Below, piece after piece: positions 1 through 10,201 of a stretch of 64,000 nt of DNA. This DNA is from Usnea hakonensis (lineage: Eukaryota; Ascomycota; Lecanoromycetes; Lecanorales; Parmeliaceae). The stretch is taken from positions 1-64,000 of the forward strand of contig BLJB01000185.1 in the NCBI GenBank assembly GCA_013423325.1, written 5' to 3'. The notes beneath the pieces were generated by a model that worked only from the letters and a program-made list of their open reading frames with translations, had not been told where the DNA came from and searched no databases. The position numbers were made by a program, and so were the translations under genes. Numbering within the stretch: the first letter of the stretch is position 1; each line of letters begins with the position of its first letter.

Positions 1-644
1 TTAGGTGGGTGGTGCAACAAGTGTGAGTGCCAAGAAATTGCATTTTTTTTGAAATCCGGAAAATCTGGACTCAATACCCTTGAGTCTAAGTAACAGCGAA
101 AAATCAAAAAAAAAATCGGCTTTAGTTATGTCCTACCCTCAACCCTCGTCCACCGTACGGCCCCAGCAGCTCGCAAGCTTTACGCCGCCCGGTATCATAA
201 ATATGTCAGCACCTTGCAGCTTTGCCCCGCATGTGCATGAAGCCACATCTTCGGATTGCACTTCACTGATGCACACTCGCGGCTTTATCAGAGTCCTCGA
301 ACGATTAGTGCTTACCGATCGTCGAGAACTAATCCAAAATGGATTCTAAGCGATTTTCTGGGACATGAAGCACATGAACGGCTTCGCCGCCAGGGGGAAC
401 ACCACAGCCTTGCTCAGCCTTGGGTGTCTGCGTGGAAAAGCTTGATTAAATGATTACAAGATCCGCAGAATGTAAAGTATCTTATTGCTGTACTTTGCGT
501 GGTGCTGGGTCCCAAAACTTCTTTCGGGCATATAAAAACAAGGCTTTCTCCACTACCTTCCATAAGTCCCTATCTGGACGTCGAAGTAGTAAACTTATTC
601 GAACAAACACCCGCTACAGACATTACTCAGGCCTGAAGGTGAAC
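1..644. other. Gene-free left edge
   Basis: No reading frame here has fungal coding character or a recognisable domain. The stretch ends at the start of the decayed Pth11-like gene and presumably holds its promoter. Confidence 0.5.
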
Positions 645-2073
645 ATGGATTATGATCCAGCCGCAGTTCCACTGGCACCACCTCCACCAGGAGTCACGCC
701 TAATTTTGTAAACCCGCCCAACAGAACGTGGTCTGACTACGTTACAACAGCCGTGTGTCTCTCCGTAACGACTTTGGTCGTTGCACTAAGAATCTACTCC
801 AAACTCTTTGTCGTCAAAAAGATAGCCAAGGATGATTGTATGTTTTCCAAGATGTCTGTATTTAAAGAGAGCACTGCTAAATACTTTGTCAGATGCTACC
901 CTAATCGCCTTCGTGAGATTCCTATCACAATGACTGTGGTTTTATACACGGTACTAATAGCAGCCTTCTTGTAGGCTGCTGTCGTTGTCTATGCTAGCTT
1001 GACGATTTCATGTGATTTAGTATCTCATCTTTTCAGCTAGCTTTGCGCTGATAATCTGCAGACGAAAAGACGGGATATGGATCACACGAATGGGACCTCA
1101 CTTTCGCTTCATTTTCTAACCAACAGCAGCTGGTGAGTGATGCTCACATGTACTTTGAACGTTCATACCAGCTTCTAATCTCCAATTTCCAGATTGTTGT
1201 GGTCAACAACTGTCTTTACGGTCCTGTTATATTTGCCGTCAAAGCGTCCGGGTTTCTGCTCTTCTATTGTGTATTTGGCAGTCTACGGTGGATGAGATTG
1301 TCTGTCTTTACTGGGCTTGCGGTAACCGGTGTTTGGTACCTTTCCAACATTGTTGTTTTTGCAGTTCTTTGCTCTCCGCGCTCTGGGCAGAGCTATGTGG
1401 AGGCGGCCTCTAGCCCCAGGTGCCATAGAAATGAGACATACGGCTTAGTCAACTCGGGTTTCAACATTGTAAGCAACTTCTATCTGCTGATCTTGCCAAT
1501 TCCGGCCGTAATGGGGCTTCAAATGCCGACAAAGAGAAAATTTGGCGTACTTGCAGTCTTTGGGACGGGTTTGGCGTGAGTGCAGTGTCTCTGACATCTA
1601 TAATGAGACTGCTGATCTCGGGGTAGGGCTTGCATCACCAGCTGTGTGGCTTTCTGGACCCAGATACGACTCAATATATCTCACGACGGTACCTGGATGG
1701 CCACACCAGCCTTTATCTCCGCGTAGGTCATTGACCGCTTTTAACAGAAGTTACTGATAATTCAAGTATTGTCGATCTGAATGTAAGCCTGTGGGCCGGT
1801 TCTATGCCAGCCCTTACCGGCTTAATCAGAATTCAGAGTTTTGGGCTCGGTGCGTTACTCGACAAGATCCTTCACGGCATCAGCTCGCTTTCTGCTCTTC
1901 TTTATTTGCATTCCTCGAAAGCCAACAAGGACGCCTCTGTCCTGAGGGGGAATCCTACTCCAACTTTGAATCGAGATCTGCTTGGTAGGCCACAGGAGCA
2001 GTATATTGAGTTGCAAGACCATCACGAGCTCATGCATGATGCATGGCACAGTCAGCTGATTGATCAAAATTGA
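645..2073 (+). pseudogene. Pth11-like seven-helix membrane protein, apparently decayed
   Basis: The ATG at 645 opens an N-terminus with NPPNRTWSDYV followed by a hydrophobic helix and a KKIAKDD end, as in fungal rhodopsin-domain (Pth11-like) receptors. A later piece near 1062-1132 reads GYGSHEWDL, and 1193-1575 encodes three further helices with the loop HRNETYGLVNSGFN. The tail from about 1750 to 2073 (SMPALTGLIRIQ then a charged end) also fits the family. The helix SAVSLTSIMRLL after 1575 is only readable one frame over, an in-frame TAG follows at about 1624, and another shift is needed near 1690 before GTWMATPAFISA. No set of normal introns repairs all of this, so I call a pseudogene. Sequencing error is the alternative. 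The live family members are plasma-membrane receptors, often involved in surface sensing. Confidence 0.65.
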
Positions 2074-3140
2074 CATCTACTTTATCGATACAGAGTTTTG
2101 TATTAGGCATGAGTTTGGACAGAGATAAGGGCCTCGTTGGAAGTCTGATTGCCAATAATCCCAGTACTCGAGAAAGGCCCGAATCTACCCGTATGAGTGA
2201 GTCGCTCCTAGAAAGAGTGTGCGAGGTCCCGTTTTGCGTTGCCAGGGCCACAGCCAACATCCAGTACTGTGTCAAAGGCACCAGAAGTAGAAGCATGGTA
2301 GGAGAGAAGGGTATCGCAGAGTGCGGAGGGATGAGATAAGCGAGTGCTGATACAGAGCCGCCTGGGAAGATCAATAGGAGCGGAAAGTGGGATCGCTTAT
2401 GCCAGTTTCCCGGCTTCGCTCGTCGGTCACCATACTCCAAGGTCCTCTAATGGAACCTGGAGCTACAGCGCAGATGTCGTCAAGGAGGGTTGAAGATATT
2501 ACGGAGTATACGAAAAGGTGATAGTGGGGCGAATCAGCGGGGTTGAAACCAAATACCTGCTTAATTGAACGGTGACGCTAGGTCGGATATAAGTGGCTTG
2601 ATGTATTGCAAGAAGCAGATTCAGATGAATAGACTGGTACCAAATAGGTATATCGTATCATGAACGCACCGTTGCCCTTGACATTTTGAGATGGGTTTGG
2701 CAGCTGAGCACGGCCAGTAGGTAAGAAACCCGCATCACTTAGAATGAAATGCAATGTACTCCGATGCCCTTTAGGTGTCCGTGTACAGCAACAAGGTAGT
2801 CTCCTCCGTAGAGACACTCGTAACAGATGCTTCGGCATTGTAATTTTCATTGCTTAGTAGGGAAGCCATCGCTAATCAGTCAATACATTTAATATCAACT
2901 GAATTTTGGTATTATTCTGGAGGGAGGCGATATGACCGAGAGTACGTACCTACCGTCTACGAGGGCTAGGTGAGTTGTGGTGATGAAGCCCTAACCCTAT
3001 CTTGTACAAGGTACCTCCCTACCTTACCTAAGTACCTAAGAGCTATCTCAGGCGATGGCGAGTAAACGTGGCCATGTAACTCGGAAATCTGAGTCCCACA
3101 ATTGACAACGCTACATGTGTGCAGTGAAGATGAAAGAGAC
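2074..3140. other. Gene-free stretch upstream of SLP1
   Basis: No coding signal is visible on either strand. It contains one TACGGAGTA at 2500-2508 and a patch of GGTACC/CCTTACCTAAGTACCT repeats at about 3005-3045, shortly before the SLP1 start. It probably holds the SLP1 promoter. Confidence 0.5.
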
Positions 3141-5882
3141 ATGTCCAGGTCATGCCGCCATGCTTTCGCAGCAGCGGCATTGCTGCTGCTCGCCACCAAC
3201 GCTTCAGGCTCACAGGTCCAAGTGACTTCGTCTATCCAACAAGGCACACCTTCACCGTCTCTAGCTGTTCCATCGACATGCCCGTCTCGAAGCATCAATT
3301 ACATCACCCAGACTCTAGCACAGAAGTGCTTCACAACCAGCTGGGCAAGCAAGCCACAGTCGCAAGAGATATCCACCTCTAAAGGTTCCTCCAATTGGCC
3401 TAAATCCTTGGATGCGCCCTCAAGTACGCGTGATCTAAGTCCATCAGCTTCTGATGTGCGAGCCAGCTTTCAGTCGGCACCCTCTGACTCCTCCCTCATT
3501 TCTGGGAGCACGGACACCACTACGAGTCATCACGGAGCTACTGCTTCAGCACCGTCCACTTCTGAAACTACACAGGATTACAAAGTAATAACCGAAGTTG
3601 AGCAGGAGGCCGACTCTGACTCACCCTTAGACAATGCCAACTTCCTGTCCTTTGAAGAATGGAAAAGACAGAATCTTGCCAAAGTTGGGCAGTCCGCAGA
3701 ACATCTGGGTGCAAGAGCTGGCGGTGATACCGAGCAAAGACGCAGGCCTGGAGGTATCAATAATGCGTTAGATTCATTAGGCGAGGATGCGGAGATTGAG
3801 ATAGACTTTGGCGGATTTGTCGACCCTGGCAATCCACCACCCACGCAGTCTCCGCTGATTCGCGGCTCTGATCAGGATTCGAAAGATGAGCGTACTGAAG
3901 AGACAGTAGCGGACGAGCTATCAGGTACTCGTAGGAGAGGAAAGGATGCTGGAAAGACGTGCAAGGAAAGGTCCAATTACGCATCTTTTGACTGTGCCTC
4001 CACTGTCCTGAAATCAAACCCAGAGTGCAAGGGTTCTACCGCAGTCCTGGTGGAGAACAAAGATAGTTACATGCTCAACATCTGTTCGGCGAAGAACAAG
4101 TTTTTCATCGTCGAGCTATGCGATGACATCTTGATCGATACCATTGCGCTGGCGAATTTTGAGTTCTTCAGCTCAATGTTTCGGACGTTTCGAGTTAGTG
4201 TCTCAGATCGATATCCTGTGAAGCTCGAAAAGTGGAGGGAGCTAGGAACTTTCGAGGCAAGGAACAGTCGAGAGGTGCAGGCTTTCTTGGTTGAAAACCC
4301 TTTAATTTGGGCAAGATATCTACGAGTTGAGTTCTTGACGCATTTTGGGAATGAGTACTACTGTCCCGTCAGTCTGTTGAGGGTTCACGGTACTACAATG
4401 ATGGAGGAATTCAATCACGATGTCAAAGGGGCTAGGAACGATGATGATCTGGATAGTGAAGCTGGCGATGCCGAAGAACGTGATCTGGTGAATCAGATAC
4501 CATCAGACATTGTCAGTGCCGATGCATTGAAAGATAAAGCCCAAGAAACCTCTGAAGCCGCTGATATCTTGGTGACGGAGTCTTCACGTGCCGCAACAGC
4601 CCGCTCGACTGACCTTGCCTCAAGTGCTTCTTTGGAGATGTCGGCTACCACAGTGCCTTCGAGTCCCAAGTCTTTGTCATCGCCAGGCATCACGAGGTAC
4701 AACTCGTCCTTCCTTGTGCAAATTGCAATCTCGTCGGCCTCATCAGATGATAATAAGAGTACTTGTAACCCTGAGGACCGGCCGGATGATTTCATACCTC
4801 CGTCACCAGCCTCGGAACTCCTTGATCAGACAGTAAAGATCCTTGAGACGTCATCGATTATCTCAGCGATTCAGACGCCCTCTCACACGTCCTCTTCCAC
4901 CAACGATACTCCCCCTAGTTCCCTAGAGGCTCCGAGGACTGAGCTCCCAAATGTTCCTGACAAGGGTGCAATCCAGAACAAGTCGGAAACAGCAAGAGCA
5001 TTGAATCAGACGTCAGCATCTATTGTGAGAACTCAATCATCCCCTACCCAACCAGCCAACCCTATTCCAACTACGCAAGAATCATTTTTCAAGTCTGTGC
5101 ACAAACGACTGCAGCTTCTTGAATCGAACTCCACACTCTCACTTCAATACATCGAAGAGCAGTCTCGCATTCTGCGCGAAGCCTTCTCCAAAGTCGAAAA
5201 GCGACAATTGGTAAAAACGACTGCTTTTCTAGAGACCCTCAATACCACCGTCTTGACCGAGCTGCGTGAGTTCCGCCACCAGTACGACGAGATCTGGCAA
5301 TCCACCGTACTCGAGCTCTCCTCTCAACGCGAGCAATCTCAGCACGAGGTACTCGCCCTTAGCGCTCGCCTCAGCCTCCTAGCAGACGAGATCGTCTTCC
5401 AGAAACGGATGGCAATCGTTCAATTCGGTTTCATCCTACTGTGTTTAGGTCTCATAATCTTCTCTCGTCACAGCTCACAAGCAGCCTACCTCGAACTCCC
5501 ACCAGTGGTGCAAAACGCCATCGGCAAATCATCCGCAAATCTATCGCGCTACGCTCCCTCCCCGGACAGTGCGCCCAACAGTCCCTCATCCACAAGACCG
5601 TCTTCACGACACGCTTGGTTTCGCGGCCTAGCGCACCGCAGCAGCCCGTCGGAGGAGTCGCAGTTCGACGATCTGAGGAAGAGTCCCAGCATCGAGTTTT
5701 CGCCTCCGACGCCGACTTCTCTGCCTTCTTCGCCGGCCAATCAGCACATTGAGACCGCTAGTGATGCGGACGAACGCTCGAGCGATTTTTCACCGGAGCC
5801 GGAGGAGAGTGCGGTGAGGCAGACGAAGAGCAGCCCTTGTACGCCGAGTGGACAACGGGATGAGCATCGCGAACTCGGTTGA
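3141..5882 (+). CDS. SLP1: SLP1-like SUN-domain ER membrane protein
   Basis: Intronless, 913 residues. The open frame runs a little further upstream, but the first in-frame ATG is 3141; it gives a signal peptide (MSRSCRHAF, an Ala/Leu core, then NASG). FLSFEEWKRQNL, a motif of the SLP1/SUCO family, lies near residue 170. The SUN domain spans about 275-418, with conserved stretches such as FFIVELCDDILIDTIALANFE and YCPVSLLRVHG. A Ser/Thr-rich linker, a predicted coiled coil and one transmembrane helix at about 757-775 (FGFILLCLGLIIFS) follow, then a Ser/Pro-rich tail. Yeast Slp1 works with Emp65 in the ER to protect soluble proteins from degradation. Large size and low-complexity linkers are usual in filamentous fungi. 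Symbol given by homology. Confidence 0.9.
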   Translation: MSRSCRHAFAAAALLLLATNASGSQVQVTSSIQQGTPSPSLAVPSTCPSRSINYITQTLAQKCFTTSWASKPQSQEISTSKGSSNWPKSLDAPSSTRDLSPSASDVRASFQSAPSDSSLISGSTDTTTSHHGATASAPSTSETTQDYKVITEVEQEADSDSPLDNANFLSFEEWKRQNLAKVGQSAEHLGARAGGDTEQRRRPGGINNALDSLGEDAEIEIDFGGFVDPGNPPPTQSPLIRGSDQDSKDERTEETVADELSGTRRRGKDAGKTCKERSNYASFDCASTVLKSNPECKGSTAVLVENKDSYMLNICSAKNKFFIVELCDDILIDTIALANFEFFSSMFRTFRVSVSDRYPVKLEKWRELGTFEARNSREVQAFLVENPLIWARYLRVEFLTHFGNEYYCPVSLLRVHGTTMMEEFNHDVKGARNDDDLDSEAGDAEERDLVNQIPSDIVSADALKDKAQETSEAADILVTESSRAATARSTDLASSASLEMSATTVPSSPKSLSSPGITRYNSSFLVQIAISSASSDDNKSTCNPEDRPDDFIPPSPASELLDQTVKILETSSIISAIQTPSHTSSSTNDTPPSSLEAPRTELPNVPDKGAIQNKSETARALNQTSASIVRTQSSPTQPANPIPTTQESFFKSVHKRLQLLESNSTLSLQYIEEQSRILREAFSKVEKRQLVKTTAFLETLNTTVLTELREFRHQYDEIWQSTVLELSSQREQSQHEVLALSARLSLLADEIVFQKRMAIVQFGFILLCLGLIIFSRHSSQAAYLELPPVVQNAIGKSSANLSRYAPSPDSAPNSPSSTRPSSRHAWFRGLAHRSSPSEESQFDDLRKSPSIEFSPPTPTSLPSSPANQHIETASDADERSSDFSPEPEESAVRQTKSSPCTPSGQRDEHRELG

Positions 5883-6219
5883 AAAGAGAATCTGTTGCCA
5901 TGAGAGCCTGTCGGAGGGGTCTTGGGGCTAGTGTAAAGATATGTCAATAGGAGACTGCGGATGGTTATGCGAATTCCATTAGGGAGGCGTTCAAATTTTT
6001 TTCTGGGCCTTTTATTTTAGAAGCGTAGCATTGCATAGCGCCGGTGGACGGGGCTTTCTGCATAGCCTTTGGATTTAGCATTCAAGGAGTTGCAATTGAG
6101 AGACCCTTTCAAATAGAGAATTGTCTACGATCCAAGTCTCATGATCCGCACCTTTACCCCCTCTCTCTCTCCCTCTCCAAGCTCGCACTATGAGAAAACA
6201 TCAAATCCTCACACCACGC
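5883..6219. other. Convergent intergenic region between SLP1 and PGS1
   Basis: It holds the 3' ends of two converging genes. There is a CT-rich run at 6160-6180. No gene seen. Confidence 0.5.
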
Positions 6220-7842
6220 TCACAATGCCCCCCCCAACACCTTAACCAACCACATTGCAACCCGAACCCTCCACCCCGCTTTCCTCTCCTTCGTCTCCAA
6301 ATCAACCTCCTTGATAGCCGTCGTATATCTCATCAACAGCTCCTCCTCCCTTTTCAATTTCCTTATCAGTCCTTCATCCCTCGTCACCACCACAGCGCCG
6401 ACTTCCAGATCCAAGCCGTAGCTGCGCGTCGTGTAGTTTGATGAACCGATGAGAGTGACGCTGGGACCTAGTGGGGTGTTTGCGTGCGTGTGCTCGGAGC
6501 TGATGTTACGGTCCGACGAAGGCTCGTTGCGAGCAGCATACGAGGCGGACATCCGTTGTGGATGCGCCGGCAGAGTCACCCATAGTCCTTTTGCGTGGTA
6601 CGTCCACCCGTCCTGGCGCCCCACCACCCCCCGCTGCCATTCTCGAAGCTGAACGTTTTTGCCGCGCGCAGCTTGCAGGAAGCGGAGCGAGAGATGCGTG
6701 TAGGCTGCAGGCAAAAGGCCTGAGATGCCTTTGGAGCCAAAGAATCCGTTGGCGTAGGGCGAGGCTGTCAGGATGGAGCCTGGCGCTGAGTTTGGTAGAG
6801 AAGAGGCCGCCAATAGGGAGGACGTAATGACTGGATGGGGGTTGAAGTAGCCGGCTGTGAAGGTGTAAGAATGGATATGTCGGGCAAGAAGGGTCGTGAA
6901 TGCAGAGACTTCGGTGTTGAGCGTCGGTGGGTGACATATGACGGGGTAGAGGGACGTAGATGCTGTGGGAGGTGATGGTGATGACGCTGTTCTCACTGAT
7001 GGGGCGAGCAGGGAGGTCGCTGCTTCTATATAGCGCTTCGGGGCCTCGAGAGGATTGGGAGCTAGGTTGGATGTGGGCCATTCCAGAGTGAACTTTGAAG
7101 CATTCTCGCTTGGCCGTAGAAGAAAGCTGATGCTGCAGACCGAGTCGTGAATACGTGCAAAGTAGTCGGCGACCCGCTTCGAACTGAAGATATGGTAGCG
7201 ATCTTGACGATTTGTGAAGTAGTCATTCGAAAGATTCGCCCCGGAAAGGATCAATGCATCGTCAATCCCGTACAGCTTAATGTGCTGCAACCCCCAACCC
7301 TCGTTGATACGTTTTGGTATCAGCGCTTTCCGCAGTCCCGTCAGGTTGGGGGTATGGTACATGCGAACCTCGACTCGATCTGGAAATTCCTCGACCAACG
7401 AGGCCAGCAATGATGCACACGAGGGATTCGGGGCCTCTCGCGTTCCCCGAAGCGCATCTGTCAGGATTGATACCTTGAGCTCGGTGCCGTTTTGGATCAA
7501 GGCATCCCGTATGGTTGAAATGAGCTCATTCTCCGTCTTGCCAATGTAGAGGGTCGAGAGATATATCCTCGACTTTGCCCTCCTTATCTTGCTTTTGAGG
7601 CTCTGGTAGAATTCAGTTGGTCCATGCAGTATCTCAATCTGATCAGCGTTGATATCGATCCTGGGGGAAAGACGGTCCAGGTCTGATGTAAGCGCTGCAA
7701 GAGAGGATGCCTGCGTGAGTGGTTGAGGGGATGCTACCGTGGAGGTAGTAGAGTGTGCTGTCAGACGGATTTGCCATGGCAGTCGTCTTTTTGAAGTGGA
7801 AAGCCATGGGCGGGGAGTTGCTCGTATCCTCTGGACGAGCAT
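6220..7842 (-). CDS. PGS1: CDP-diacylglycerol-glycerol-3-phosphate 3-phosphatidyltransferase (PGS1)
   Basis: Single exon, 540 residues. It makes phosphatidylglycerophosphate from CDP-diacylglycerol and glycerol-3-phosphate, the committed step to cardiolipin in mitochondria. The Arg/Ser-rich N-terminus (MLVQRIRATPRPW) looks like a mitochondrial presequence. It is a phospholipase-D-superfamily protein with two half-sites: H187-x-K189-x4-D194 (HIKLYGIDD) followed by SGANLSNDYF, and H416-x-K418 (YHAKGLW) followed by GSSNYTTRSYGLDLE. The Ser/Pro-rich insert near 285-300 is not part of the catalytic core. The start codon lies 95 bp from the terminal repeat of the transposon, so the native promoter has been interrupted or replaced. 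Confidence 0.92.
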   Translation of the reverse strand: MLVQRIRATPRPWLSTSKRRLPWQIRLTAHSTTSTVASPQPLTQASSLAALTSDLDRLSPRIDINADQIEILHGPTEFYQSLKSKIRRAKSRIYLSTLYIGKTENELISTIRDALIQNGTELKVSILTDALRGTREAPNPSCASLLASLVEEFPDRVEVRMYHTPNLTGLRKALIPKRINEGWGLQHIKLYGIDDALILSGANLSNDYFTNRQDRYHIFSSKRVADYFARIHDSVCSISFLLRPSENASKFTLEWPTSNLAPNPLEAPKRYIEAATSLLAPSVRTASSPSPPTASTSLYPVICHPPTLNTEVSAFTTLLARHIHSYTFTAGYFNPHPVITSSLLAASSLPNSAPGSILTASPYANGFFGSKGISGLLPAAYTHLSLRFLQAARGKNVQLREWQRGVVGRQDGWTYHAKGLWVTLPAHPQRMSASYAARNEPSSDRNISSEHTHANTPLGPSVTLIGSSNYTTRSYGLDLEVGAVVVTRDEGLIRKLKREEELLMRYTTAIKEVDLETKERKAGWRVRVAMWLVKVLGGAL

Positions 7843-7937
7843 CTATTCGATGCCTGGATTCAAGATTTCAACTTATCCATGTTCTTGTCTTTTCAATGCT
7901 TCTCCGACGGTTGTCGTTGTCGCTAAGCGTTGTGGTA

Positions 7938-7994
7938 TTATGAGTTGCAAAAGAAATAAGATTGCTTGGCGAAAACCATCCAGCCCCATCCCCA
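7938..7994 (+). repeat. Left terminal inverted repeat of the transposon
   Basis: These 57 bases match the reverse complement of 9253-9309 without a mismatch. The next base outside is the TA target duplication. Confidence 0.93.
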
Positions 7995-8131
7995 ACAAAT
8001 TATTAGCGAATCTCATAGAAAAAATTGGAAACATTGCTCTACACCAACCATTCTTTTTTTTGAAGCCGGATATGTAGGTATATACCGAATATTTGGTATT
8101 TCGTCACTAACTAAGGCCTGACAGCCACGCA

Positions 8132-9148
8132 ATACCCTTCAGAAAGGATACCTCCGTACGACAGCGAGCCCATCTACTGCTCGAATCTCACTGGCGACCT
8201 GACGCAGTAGCCAAAGATACACGATGTAGTAGAGCAACGGCTTATCGATAGGAAAGAAACCTTGCTCTATACGGTAATACTATGATCCCACAAAGTCTGC
8301 AGACCCCCGGACGACCGCGGGGTCTCTCGCCTGCTGCTTTGGAAGCCCTACTTGAATATCAGCGTCAGAAGCCATGGCTATATCAGGACGAACTTGCACG
8401 GTATCTACGAGAAGAGTGGGAGATCGATATCCATAAGTCTACTATTTATAGAGCTCTGAAGAAGGCAGGAATCAGTAGGAAAAAGGCTCAACGAATAGGT
8501 CCTCAGAGCGAGACGCTCCGAGTGGCATGGCAGGCGTTTGCGAGCGAAGTCAAGGCCGAACAGCTAGTATTCATCGACGAGACCTTGTTCAGACTACAGA
8601 CGATATGGCGATCCATAGCCTATACTCCCATTGGTGATCCTGCTCGGTATCATAGTAATATAACACGAGGTGACGCGATTAGTGTGCTTCCGGCATACAC
8701 CACTACTGGCTATCTACCTTATACCGCAATCAAGAAGGGCTAGTTCAATAAAGAAGCCATTCTCGAATGGCTAATCGATCAACTACTACCCCTCTGCAAC
8801 GAGTATCCCGGCGAGCGCAGTATTATCGTCTTGGATAACGTTAGTGTTCATATTGATCCTCGTATCATTGAGGCTATCCAGGCCAAAGGATATCTCGTCA
8901 AATACCTGCCTCCCTACTCGCCTAATTACAATCCAATCGAGCTGTCATTTGCCCTCTTGAAGGCATAGATACGACGCCATTTCGAGGCCTTTCGGCACGT
9001 CTTTCAGGATAACTTTAAAGGCTTCTTACGATACGCAATCGATCACAGCGGTTGTGACCGGTATGCGGTAGAGCATTTTAGACATAGCCCTACAGGCTAC
9101 ATATTTGATGGCGAAATAGAGGCATTTGAGCAGGGGATAGATCATTAG
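8132..9148 (+). pseudogene. Tc1/mariner (DD34E) transposase, nonsense-mutated
   Basis: One frame stays coherent for 339 codons (338 residues, the usual family length). An N-terminal helix-turn-helix (near LLLESHWRPDAVAKDT and RNLALYGNT) is followed by a second (DELARYLREEW, STIYRALKKAGISRKK). Catalytic residues are present: Asp in VFIDETL, Asp in VLDNVSVH, and Glu in NYNPIEL, with 34 residues between the last two. The frame is interrupted by TAG at 8249-8251, 8741-8743 and 8966-8968, the last in LKA-stop-IRRHF where family members have Trp. No ATG starts the full frame; codon 8132-8134 is ATA. The first usable ATG is 8282, which would give only a 153-residue fragment. Every change fits CpA to TpA on one strand, as in RIP. 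The enzyme is not functional. Confidence 0.9.
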
Positions 9149-9252
9149 TTAGATACCTACAATATAACACCCTCGTAATCTACATGGTTGATGATTTAAT
9201 TACTATGTAGCGATTTCTCTAAAAATTTGTATGGGATCACCTAAGGAAAAAA

Positions 9253-9309
9253 TGGGGATGGGGCTGGATGGTTTTCGCCAAGCAATCTTATTTCTTTTGC
9301 AACTCATAA
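9253..9309 (-). repeat. Right terminal inverted repeat of the transposon
   Basis: Perfect 57-bp inverse copy of 7938-7994, followed by the TA duplication at 9310-9311. Confidence 0.93.
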
Positions 9310-9475
9310 TATGCGGACAAAGATTGATTTTCGTCAACGGATTTTTTGGTGCTTAAAATAGAGCTACAATATTGTTGTGCTGTATGTGCTTGAACTTTTC
9401 TAAAATACATCTATACTGCTTCCATTGCTCGAATCCATACTTTTCAAACTTTCTTAAAACAGTCGTCGTGCTTTC

Positions 9476-10201
9476 TTACGCCACGCTCACATTTGCACCC
9501 ATGTGCCACAGCTCGAGGATTCCATGCGAAGCTAGAAATTTCGCCCCTCCATGCCCATTGATATATCGATACACAGCAATGTTCATCTGCGGTATGCCGT
9601 ATGCAAAATGTTGCAGCGCAATGAAAAGCGCTGAAAGATCGTCCCCGAGATCAGAAAATGAAAAAACCCATTGCGGCGCATCAACTTTGATCAACTCCAA
9701 CTTGAAGGCTATCGGCCCTTGAGGAAAGGCATATGTGTATTGACACTGGTATCGTCCATCTGGATAGGCCTGATGGGGCCTGAAGTTTTGGTGGGTAATT
9801 GCGTTGAAGAGATCTGCAAGGCACGTGAAGAAAAAATTGGATATATATACGAGCCCTATGCTGGGCTCGGTATAAGCAGACAGGCTGTAAAGACCGCGGG
9901 CACCCTCTACGAAAGTCAGAAAGCTCGATTGAGGAAGACGTTGTGCCGAAATATACTGTACACCCAAGGATCAGTTGGAGAAGGAGCGGATAGATTGATG
10001 GGTCTAAAGCATGAATCAGTATTGTTTTTCATTCTCATGAGAGATGATTGCATACTCTAAAATTGACAGCGTCGTGTGATTGAGTTGCTGTGATAGCGAG
10101 GGCGCACGAGGAAGTCTCGATTGTCGGATGGATGTTGAGATGACATTGCTTGCAAAAGATAGTAAGGCAAGGACCGCTAGGACTCGTGCTAAACTGTGCA
10201 T
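9476..10201 (-). CDS. Probable small secreted protein, exon structure uncertain
   Basis: The ATG at 10201 opens a clear signal peptide (MHSLARVLAVLALLSFASNV). The first exon probably ends at a GTATGC donor near 10057, and a CTTTAG acceptor about 50 bases on leads to PSPTDPWVYSIF. A second block in another frame ends at 9476 and reads QYTYAFPQGPIAFKLELI, DLGDDLSALFIAL, FAYGIPQMNIAVYRYINGHGG and FLASHGILEL. This pattern (amphipathic helix, then a strand and Gly-rich turn) resembles small secreted proteins of plant-associated fungi, but I cannot name the family. I could not find introns joining the two blocks cleanly near 9880-9990, so a further intron or a frameshift is possible. It ends 166 bp from the transposon. 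Confidence 0.5.

Larger units (their letters stand above)
7938..9309. mobile_element. Tc1/mariner-type DNA transposon, complete ends, inactivated transposase
   Basis: The element is 1372 bp. Its ends are perfect 57-bp inverted repeats beginning TTATGAGTTGC, at 7938-7994 and 9253-9309. Both ends are flanked by the dinucleotide TA (7936-7937 and 9310-9311), the expected target duplication of Tc1/mariner elements. It contains one transposase gene on the + strand broken by three stop codons. The identical long repeats argue for a fairly recent insertion, or for repeats too short to be mutated by RIP. It sits between the PGS1 start and the 3' end of the secreted-protein candidate. Confidence 0.93.

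Noticed and set aside
3102..3140. Longer N-terminus for SLP1
   Set aside because: The frame starts at TTG, not ATG; the signal peptide begins at the first ATG, 3141.
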